From Marinobacter salarius (GTDB taxonomy: Bacteria; Pseudomonadota; Gammaproteobacteria; Pseudomonadales; Oleiphilaceae), in NCBI RefSeq assembly GCF_032922745.1, contig NZ_CP136693.1, positions 2,232,001 through 2,296,000 on the forward strand: 64,000 nt of DNA, in the 5' to 3' direction. Positions 43,180 through 48,852 of the stretch are shown piece by piece. The notes beneath the pieces are model-generated. The model had not been told where the DNA came from. It made no database searches and worked only from the letters and a program-made list of their open reading frames with translations. Position 1 is the first letter of the stretch. Every line of letters begins with the position of its first letter. A program made the translations under genes and the position numbers.

Positions 43180-43580
43180 AAACGGGTCTGCATTCGTTCC
43201 TGAAATTCCTCAGTTCCAAGTGGCTTGCCAGCAATCGCGGTGTATTGAATCAAATCATCCATGCCCTCCGGGGCAGGGCCGGCCACAAAGGACCGATAGC
43301 TTTCAAGGCGCCGATCCGGATCCGGCTGGTAATCCAGGTAGCAAGTAGGGGGCGTGTGAGAGTGCCAGAGCGCTCATGTTTATGGTTGAAGTACTGTGTA
43401 TAGCGCTGGCCCAGAGCTTTCATGAACCAGGACAGCGCCCGATCCGTTCGCGGTGTCACCAATAGATGGGTGTGATTGCTCATCAAAACCCAGGCATGAA
43501 TATCCACTTCATGCTCTTGCCGGTATCGGGCAAGAAAGGCTAAGCACAACAATCTGCCCCACCCGGCCACCAATTTCAAG
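43170..43580 (-). pseudogene. Decayed REP-associated tyrosine transposase (RAYT, Y1_Tnp family)
   Basis: Read on the minus strand, the frame from 43579 gives VDIHAWVLMSNHTHLLVTPR, with the HUH-type His pair as HTH, then ALGQRYTQYFNHKHERSGTL with the probable catalytic Tyr. After SGTL the family's WEGR segment is missing and the frame is shifted; a second frame continues with YQPDPDRRLESYRSFVAG and ends MQTRFGV inside repeat copy 4. The first 30 or so residues of the family are also absent. RAYTs are single-strand nucleases that act on REP palindromes, and this relic is bounded by repeat copies 4 and 5. Confidence 0.85.
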
Positions 43581-43582
43581 TC

Positions 43583-43595
43583 GGGGTCAGACCCC
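43583..43595 (-). repeat. REP-like repeat copy 5
   Basis: GGGGTCAGACCCC. It flanks the 5' side of the RAYT remnant and is only 27 bases from copy 6 in opposite orientation. Confidence 0.9.
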
Positions 43596-43622
43596 AGTGC
43601 AGTCTTCCCGACAAAATGTCTT

Positions 43623-43634
43623 GGGGTCTGACCC
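43623..43634 (+). repeat. REP-like repeat copy 6
   Basis: GGGGTCTGACCC preceded by CCGACAAAATGTCTT, sharing the extended left flank with copies 1 and 3. Confidence 0.9.
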
Positions 43635-43726
43635 TTGATTCGTTGCCTCTGGCCACTTGTATTGAGCTTTCAAATTTGGCAAATATTGGCAATAATTGTC
43701 ATGTCGAACAAGAGATCGAGGTGACC

Positions 43727-43984
43727 ATGGCTACTATGAATGTTTCATTGCCAGAACCGTTGAAAGAGTGGGTAGAAACTCAAGCCAAATCTGGTCGATA
43801 TTCCAATACCAGTGACTACGTGCGAGATTTGATAAGAAAAGAGCAGGATCGGGCGGAGAAAATTGAAAATATGCAGCGGCTGATTGATGAAGGGCTGGAA
43901 AGTGGCGAGGGCAGCCAGTCAAAGGAGGATCTGCGTAATCGGGCTATGACTGCACTGGGGTCTGACCCCAAATTATTCGTTTGA
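43727..43984 (+). CDS. ParD-like antitoxin (orphan), C-terminus encoded by a repeat
   Basis: 85 residues. The ATG at 43727 is chosen for the GAGGTG 4 bases upstream; the frame is open further 5' only through repeat sequence. The ribbon-helix-helix N-terminus NVSLPEPLKEWVETQAKSGR and YSNTSDYVRDLIRKEQDR is classic ParD/CC2985 antitoxin. The last ten residues (LGSDPKLFV and preceding Ala) are encoded by repeat copy 7 and its flank, so the native C-terminus has been replaced. No parE toxin follows; the next gene is cysQ. Confidence 0.8.
   Translation: MATMNVSLPEPLKEWVETQAKSGRYSNTSDYVRDLIRKEQDRAEKIENMQRLIDEGLESGEGSQSKEDLRNRAMTALGSDPKLFV
43956..43970 (+). repeat. REP-like repeat copy 7 (inside the ParD-like frame)
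   Basis: Full TGGGGTCTGACCCCA, translated in frame as part of the antitoxin's tail. Confidence 0.9.
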
Positions 43985-44011
43985 TTGTATCCTCAGGTCT
44001 CAGGCAGACTT

Positions 44012-44026
44012 TGGGGTCTGACCCCA
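44012..44026 (+). repeat. REP-like repeat copy 8
   Basis: Full TGGGGTCTGACCCCA, 24 bases before the cysQ ATG and 41 bases after copy 7. Confidence 0.9.
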
Positions 44027-44050
44027 TTTGACGCAGGAAGCCGACCCCTC

Positions 44051-44815
44051 ATGCACTACAGCTCCATCCTCCCCGATGTTCTTAAAATTGCCGACGCCGC
44101 CAGTGAAAAAGTCCTCAGCATCTACATGACGGACTTCAAGGTAAACTTCAAGGCAGACGAGTCGCCGATTACCGCTGCAGACATCGCCAGCCATCGGGTA
44201 ATCGTCGAGGGCCTGCGCAATCTCAGCCATGACATTCCCGTGCTCTCGGAGGAGGGCGCCGAGATCCCCTGGAGCGAGCGCAAGCAGTGGCACCGGTTCT
44301 GGCTGATTGACCCGATCGACGGCACCAAGGATTTCACCCAACGCACCGGCGAATTCACCGTAAACATCGCATTGATCGAAAACGGCGAGCCTATTCTCGG
44401 CGTGGTGACGGCGCCGGCCTTAAAAGAAGCCTACTGGGGCCTGAAAGGCGAGGGCGCCTACAAGCGGGACCGCACCGGTCATGTACGGCGGATCAGCGTC
44501 GTGGAGCCCGGTGACACCAAACGCGTTGTTGCCAGCAAGAACCACCTGAACGAAGAAACCAGAGCCTTCATAGACAAGCTGGGCGTCCATGAACTGGTGC
44601 AGGCGGGCAGTTCCCTCAAGTTCTGCAAAATCGCCGAAGGCCACGCAGACATTTACCCAAGGCTGGGGCCAACCTGCGAGTGGGATACCGGTGCGGCCCA
44701 TGCGGTGCTTTCAGCGGCCGGGGGCAAAGTGGAAACGCTGGAGGGCGAGCCCCTGCAGTACGGCAAGGAAAACGTACTGAACCCTCATTTTGTCGCATCC
44801 GGTACCTGGTATTGA
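44051..44815 (+). CDS. cysQ: 3'(2'),5'-bisphosphate nucleotidase CysQ
   Basis: 254 residues. The start at 44051 is chosen because family similarity begins MHYSSILPDVLKIADAASEK; the frame stays open through repeat copy 8 but that is not coding. Inositol-monophosphatase superfamily motifs are VLSEEGAEIPW, the metal site WLIDPIDGTKDF and the C-terminal CEWDTGAAHAVLSAAGG. CysQ hydrolyses PAP to AMP during sulfate assimilation. It is a normal chromosomal gene and marks the right edge of the repeat mosaic. Confidence 0.94.
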   Translation: MHYSSILPDVLKIADAASEKVLSIYMTDFKVNFKADESPITAADIASHRVIVEGLRNLSHDIPVLSEEGAEIPWSERKQWHRFWLIDPIDGTKDFTQRTGEFTVNIALIENGEPILGVVTAPALKEAYWGLKGEGAYKRDRTGHVRRISVVEPGDTKRVVASKNHLNEETRAFIDKLGVHELVQAGSSLKFCKIAEGHADIYPRLGPTCEWDTGAAHAVLSAAGGKVETLEGEPLQYGKENVLNPHFVASGTWY

Positions 44816-44864
44816 ATGAATAAGCCTATACATGGTAGCTCGTGGTGTTTTTCCTAGACCATGA

Positions 44865-44889
44865 TATGATCAGTATGATCAATATGATT
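44865..44889 (+). promoter_or_regulatory. Three direct repeats upstream of the Phd/PIN pair, probable operator
   Basis: TATGATC, TATGATC and TATGATT begin at 44865, 44874 and 44883, a 9-base period. They end directly at the ribosome binding site of the antitoxin gene, a good place for autorepression by the antitoxin. Confidence 0.55.
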
Positions 44890-44899
44890 GGAGGTGGGC

Positions 44900-45175
44900 A
44901 TGATTACGGAAACCAGCGCTGTTAAATTTCGCCAGAACCTCGGCGAGATGATTAACCAGGTCCAGTATCGACACGATAGTGTTCTGATAAAAAAAGATGG
45001 CAAGCCGGTGGCTGCTCTGGTCGATGCGCGCCTGTTTGGGAGAATCAGAAGGATGGAAGCGCGCTTTGAAGCTTTGAGCTCGCGATTGGAAGAGGGATTT
45101 GCTGGTATACCTCAGGATGCAGGTATGCGGGAAATCGAAGAAGCGATCGCGAGCGAACGTTCCGCAGACAAATAG
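44900..45175 (+). CDS. Phd/YefM-family antitoxin
   Basis: 91 residues from the ATG at 44900, which has GGAGGTG 4 bases upstream. The N-terminal DNA-binding fold matches Phd/YefM (ITETSAVKFRQNLGEMINQV, then VLIKKDGKPVAALVDARLF). The C-terminal part is helical and would wrap the toxin. It is followed 14 bases later by a PIN-domain toxin gene, making a complete type II module. Confidence 0.88.
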   Translation: MITETSAVKFRQNLGEMINQVQYRHDSVLIKKDGKPVAALVDARLFGRIRRMEARFEALSSRLEEGFAGIPQDAGMREIEEAIASERSADK

Positions 45176-45189
45176 GAAAGGGCCCAGGG

Positions 45190-45621
45190 ATGGCATCCAT
45201 TCAGGTGGTACTCGACACGAATGTCATTATATCCGGTATGGCGTATACAGCCAGCGTGCCGGGAAAGATTATGCAGGCCTGGCGTAGTGGGGCCATAGAG
45301 GTTTATCTTTCCGACTATATTCTCGACGAAGTTCGCAGGGTTCTTCCCCGGCTGCGTCACCGGCATGGATTGTCAGATGCGGAAGTTGATGATCTCGTAG
45401 ATATTCTGTCGTTTCTGGCTGAAGTTATTGAGCCTGTGGAATTGCCGCTTAATACAGTGAGAGACCTGAACGACACGCCAGTGCTAGGAACATTGTTGAC
45501 CGGTATTGAGCGTCATTCGGTGGACTACCTCGTTACCGGTGATAAGGATCTGCTCGCATTGGCCGAAAGCTATCCGGTTGTTTCACCCTCTGAGTTCTGG
45601 AACCGGCATGGTGGTTTGTAA
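45190..45621 (+). CDS. PIN-domain toxin (putative ribonuclease)
   Basis: 143 residues. PIN-fold acidic residues are seen in VVLDTNVIISGMAY (Asp), SDYILDEVRRVLPR (Glu), RDLNDTPVLGTLL (Asp) and YLVTGDKDLLAL (Asp). PIN toxins of this group cleave RNA. All expected acidic residues are present, so unlike the brnT and parD cassettes this pair looks complete. Confidence 0.9.
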   Translation: MASIQVVLDTNVIISGMAYTASVPGKIMQAWRSGAIEVYLSDYILDEVRRVLPRLRHRHGLSDAEVDDLVDILSFLAEVIEPVELPLNTVRDLNDTPVLGTLLTGIERHSVDYLVTGDKDLLALAESYPVVSPSEFWNRHGGL

Positions 45622-45689
45622 AAGCAATTGATTATCCGGCTCATAGCAGTGCCAGCAACCACGAAACACGCTCCAACCAAGAGGCACCA

Positions 45690-46181
45690 ATGACCTGGTA
45701 CGCCCTACAACACAAGCCCAGCCAGGGCGACCGCGCCCTGACGCACCTGCAAAATCAGGACATCGCCTGCTTCTACCCCAAAATCACGGTAGAAAAAATC
45801 AAGGCGGGCAAGCGCACCAAAAAGCTGGAACCTCTGTTCCCCGGTTACCTGTTCGTGAACCTGGAACACACCGATCCCATGTGGGGGAAACTGCGCTACA
45901 CGCGAGGAATCCTGCGCATCGTCAGCTTCGCCAACAAACCCGCCGCCATCCGGGATGACGTCATCCAGCACATCAAAGACAGCCTGCACACCGTGGCAGA
46001 GCAGGGCGGCATCAAACCCGGCCAGACCGTAGAGCTGGAAGATGGTCCCTTCAAAGGCATCAGCGCCATCTTCCAGGCCTACGACGGCGAAGAACGCGCC
46101 ATTGTCTTGATCAGCTTCATGCAAAAACAACAAACCGTAAAAGTCTCCCTCTCCACCCTTCACCGCCGTAGGTCGGATTAG
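45690..46181 (+). CDS. rfaH: Transcription antiterminator RfaH
   Basis: A 163-residue NusG paralog. The NGN domain has TWYALQHKPSQGDRALTHL and LFPGYLFVNLE, followed by YTRGILRIVSF; the C-terminal KOW-like domain contains GQTVELEDGPFKGISAIFQ. RfaH is recruited to RNA polymerase at ops elements and prevents premature termination in long surface-polysaccharide operons. An exact ops sequence lies 1.1 kb downstream. The stop codon and last residues (HRRRSD) come from a REP-type repeat. Confidence 0.92.
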   Translation: MTWYALQHKPSQGDRALTHLQNQDIACFYPKITVEKIKAGKRTKKLEPLFPGYLFVNLEHTDPMWGKLRYTRGILRIVSFANKPAAIRDDVIQHIKDSLHTVAEQGGIKPGQTVELEDGPFKGISAIFQAYDGEERAIVLISFMQKQQTVKVSLSTLHRRRSD

Positions 46182-46198
46182 CAAAGCGTAATCTAACA
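46168..46198 (+). repeat. REP-type palindromic element overlapping the rfaH stop
   Basis: GTAGGTCGGATTAGCAAAGC followed by GTAATCTAAC. It forms an imperfect hairpin (GGATTA with TAATCT) and resembles the GTAGGTCGGATTAGCGAAGC-type repeat common in gammaproteobacteria. The TAG at 46179-46181 inside it terminates rfaH. Confidence 0.6.
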
Positions 46199-46294
46199 AT
46201 CCATATCTCAAGCCCAAAAGGACCTTTTGTTCACTTCTATTCGTCCTGCAAACGGTCATAATGTCATTAACTCTTAACAAACGATGGTTATGTA

Positions 46295-47056
46295 ATGGTA
46301 GAGCCGCCCCAAGGGCCTTCGCGCCCCCAATACGACGACGAAATCAGCCTGGTTGATCTGGCAACGACATTTTTTAAACGCCGACGGGTGTTCTACGTCG
46401 TATTCATAATGGTCTCTCTTGTTGGCGTGGCCTACGCATTGTTTGCGCCAGAAAAATACGAGTACGTCACCCTGATGAAGTTGGCTGAAAAGTCGAACGG
46501 AAGATACATCGAAGAGCCCGCTAACATCATCGCCGAACTGGACAGCCTCTGGGTGCCGGATCTACAGGCCACCTATCACGCAGAACACAGCAGGAACCTG
46601 CCTTTCAAACTAACGGCCAGTAACCCGGAGGATACCGGACTTGTTAGAATCGTTTCCGAAGCCTCGCCCTCCTTGGCAGAGCTTATAGAGAAGAATCATC
46701 GGAAGCTGATCGAGCGGCTAAGCTCTGAACAAGGGCAGGCATTGTCTATGCTGCGCAAGAGCCTTGAGAAGCAGGTTGCATCCCTGGATTCGACCATCAA
46801 AATGCTCGAAGAAGGGGAGAACACTGGCGATGCAATTGCGTCCGCCGTAGAAAAGCAGCTTTCACTGGAATCAGATCTGGAGTCACTGTCACCCTTTGAG
46901 GCGTTGGTGGTTAGCCGGCAAAGTGGAGAAAACTCAGGCCCGTCGCGAAGCTTGATTGTTGTTTTGGCAACCCTGCTCGGGCTAATGGCGGGGGTTTTTA
47001 CGGCTTTCTTCGCAGAGTTTATCGGGTTGGTGAGGGGGAATATCTCTGAAATGTAA
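46295..47056 (+). CDS. Wzz-type chain-length determinant-like protein (1)
   Basis: 253 residues. A cytoplasmic N-terminus DDEISLVDLATTFFKRRRVF leads into TM1 (about 32-52). A periplasmic domain with coiled-coil potential follows (LRKSLEKQVASLDSTIKMLE), then TM2 near residues 222-245 with a Gly-rich LIVVLATLLGLMAGVFTAFF. This is the PCP/Wzz layout that sets glycan length with Wzy. It is shorter than usual Wzz (about 320), mostly in the periplasmic part. A second Wzz-like protein is encoded at 51.3 kb. Confidence 0.82.
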   Translation: MVEPPQGPSRPQYDDEISLVDLATTFFKRRRVFYVVFIMVSLVGVAYALFAPEKYEYVTLMKLAEKSNGRYIEEPANIIAELDSLWVPDLQATYHAEHSRNLPFKLTASNPEDTGLVRIVSEASPSLAELIEKNHRKLIERLSSEQGQALSMLRKSLEKQVASLDSTIKMLEEGENTGDAIASAVEKQLSLESDLESLSPFEALVVSRQSGENSGPSRSLIVVLATLLGLMAGVFTAFFAEFIGLVRGNISEM

Positions 47057-47276
47057 CTTTAAACATACATTTCGAAAGTTGTTTAACAATTTTTTACCTC
47101 ATCCGGGCCTGATATCCGGCATGTCGGGGTTATTGTCTCTTGCGTGTCATATGGGATGCCGTAGAATCCTCACGCTTCCGAAACAGATTCTTCATTAACC
47201 GACAGGGATACAGTTGGGATTCAATTGTTCCCTCCATTTATTGGTTCCTGTCCATTTATTAAGCAGTTACAGGTGT

Positions 47277-48770
47277 ATGACCTCAAAACACTGGACCCTG
47301 GTCGGTGGGGCGGTAGCGTGCCTGATCACCTCTGCGTATTCTTCAACAGCTTTCGCTGCCCCCTGGCTGGAACCCGGTGACAACCGTGCCCGCTTCGCCC
47401 TGCAGAAACTGGCGGACCGGGGCCACCTGAACCGCACCACATCCACCTGGCCGGTGATGATGGGCACCGTACACAGCGGCCTTGGCCGGGAAACCGGCAG
47501 CGACTCCCAGGCCGTTGGCGGCCCCCTGGCCTACCTCAAATTCGAAATGGACGAGCAGGGCAAGCAGGGTTGGCGCGCGGAATACGAACTGGGCGCCACC
47601 AGTGAGCCGACGTTTGTGAGAGGCTTTCAGGCCGGCCCTCGTGAAACGGCGGAAACAAGCCTCAACGTGCAGTGGCAGGGTGAATCCTGGGCTTTCGGTT
47701 TAAAGCCTGCCTTCGCTGCCAACCCGGAAGACGATGAGTCCCTGCGCCTGGACGGCTCCTACCTCGCCGCAACCGCCGGCAACTGGGTGTTTGGCGCCGG
47801 CGCCATCGACCGCTGGTGGGGCCCGGGGTGGCAGAGCAGTTTGATCCTTTCCAACAACGCCCGCCCAATGCCCGCCGTCTGGCTGAACCGTAAAGACGCA
47901 AGTGAACCAGAAACCAACTGGTTGAAATGGATCGGCCCCTGGCAGTTCACCGTATTTGCCAGCCAGTTGGAAGATGAGCGCGCTGTGCCGGAAGCCAAGA
48001 TGATTGGCATGCGACTAACGGTAAGGCCCATTGACGGCCTGGATATTGGCTTCTCTCGTGCCATCATGCTTGGTGGCGAAGGCAGGCCGGAAGGCGCCTC
48101 CACAATCTGGAATGCCCTGATTGGCCGCGACAATGGCCAACTGGAAGAGAACGACCCCGGCAACCAACTGGCCAGCATCGACGCCCGCTACGGCTTCGCG
48201 ATTGGCGACCAGGCCATGGGCGTATACGCCCAGATGATGGGTGAAGACGAAGCCGGTGCCTTCCCGGCCCGCAAATCCTGGCTACTGGGCACCGACTGGA
48301 CCACCCAACTGCTGAGTAGTGACCAGCAATGGTTCGTCGAATACAGCAACACCCTGGCCGACGACTTCCTCGGCAACGCCATGCCCAATATCACCTACGA
48401 CCATTCTCGCTACCGCACCGGCTATCGTTACAAAGGCCGCAACATGGCCTCTACCTTTGACGGCGACGCAGAAACCCTTACTTTAGGCGTATTCAATTTC
48501 TTCCCGGATGGCCGTAACCTCTCTGCCTCCCTGGGTTACCTGGACCTGAACAAAGACGGCGGTAATCGCACTGTCATCACCGATAGCGATATTTTCTATA
48601 ACGTACCGAGCGGCAACCAGAAAGCCGCCGTGGTATCCGTGGGTTACGGCACACAATTTCTCAACGGCTGGCTGGACCTTACGGCCCAGGCCACCGACAA
48701 AAAGATAGAATTCCTGAGCGGCGAAAAAGACCAATGGTCTGTCGGCGCCGCCTGGCGTTATCGCTTTTAG
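47277..48770 (+). CDS. Capsule assembly Wzi family outer-membrane protein
   Basis: About 497 residues from ATG 47277 (AGG 8 bases upstream). The frame is open to 47214, but the signal peptide MTSKHWTLVGGAVACLITSA with cleavage after STAFA fits the later start. The rest is an outer-membrane barrel of the Wzi type (WVFGAGAIDRWWGPGWQSSL, GWLDLTAQATD, terminal AAWRYRF). Wzi anchors or organises capsule at the surface. The codons for signal residues GGAVAC contain an exact ops element. Confidence 0.85.
   Translation: MTSKHWTLVGGAVACLITSAYSSTAFAAPWLEPGDNRARFALQKLADRGHLNRTTSTWPVMMGTVHSGLGRETGSDSQAVGGPLAYLKFEMDEQGKQGWRAEYELGATSEPTFVRGFQAGPRETAETSLNVQWQGESWAFGLKPAFAANPEDDESLRLDGSYLAATAGNWVFGAGAIDRWWGPGWQSSLILSNNARPMPAVWLNRKDASEPETNWLKWIGPWQFTVFASQLEDERAVPEAKMIGMRLTVRPIDGLDIGFSRAIMLGGEGRPEGASTIWNALIGRDNGQLEENDPGNQLASIDARYGFAIGDQAMGVYAQMMGEDEAGAFPARKSWLLGTDWTTQLLSSDQQWFVEYSNTLADDFLGNAMPNITYDHSRYRTGYRYKGRNMASTFDGDAETLTLGVFNFFPDGRNLSASLGYLDLNKDGGNRTVITDSDIFYNVPSGNQKAAVVSVGYGTQFLNGWLDLTAQATDKKIEFLSGEKDQWSVGAAWRYRF
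47309..47320 (+). promoter_or_regulatory. ops element (RfaH recruitment site) inside the wzi-like gene
   Basis: GGCGGTAGCGTG is identical to the E. coli ops core. The preceding bases (CTGGACCCTGGTCGGTGG) resemble the CTGGTAGCTGT... part of JUMPstart. It lies 32 bases inside the coding region rather than in an untranslated leader, and 1.1 kb downstream of rfaH. Confidence 0.75.
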
Positions 48771-48775
48771 GTAAA

Positions 48776-48802
48776 GGGTCTGACCCCAAAGGGGTCTGAC
48801 CC
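48776..48802 (+). repeat. REP-like repeat copies 9 and 10 in tandem
   Basis: GGGTCTGACCCC (48776-48787) and GGGGTCTGACCC (48791-48802), separated by AAA, in the 82-base gap between the wzi-like stop and the wza-like start. Same family as copies 1-8. Confidence 0.9.
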
Positions 48803-48852
48803 TAAAATATTGACCAGCTCAAACCAATCACCAAACCTGGACCCCAACCCCC

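Noticed and set aside
41700..44030. CRISPR-like array formed by the repeated GGGGTCTGACCCC
   Set aside because: The units are 12-15 bases, in both orientations and at irregular distances of 27 to over 750 bases with genes between them. There are no uniform spacers and no cas genes.
44042..44798. Antisense frames opposite cysQ
   Set aside because: They are shadows of a gene with complete inositol-monophosphatase motifs.
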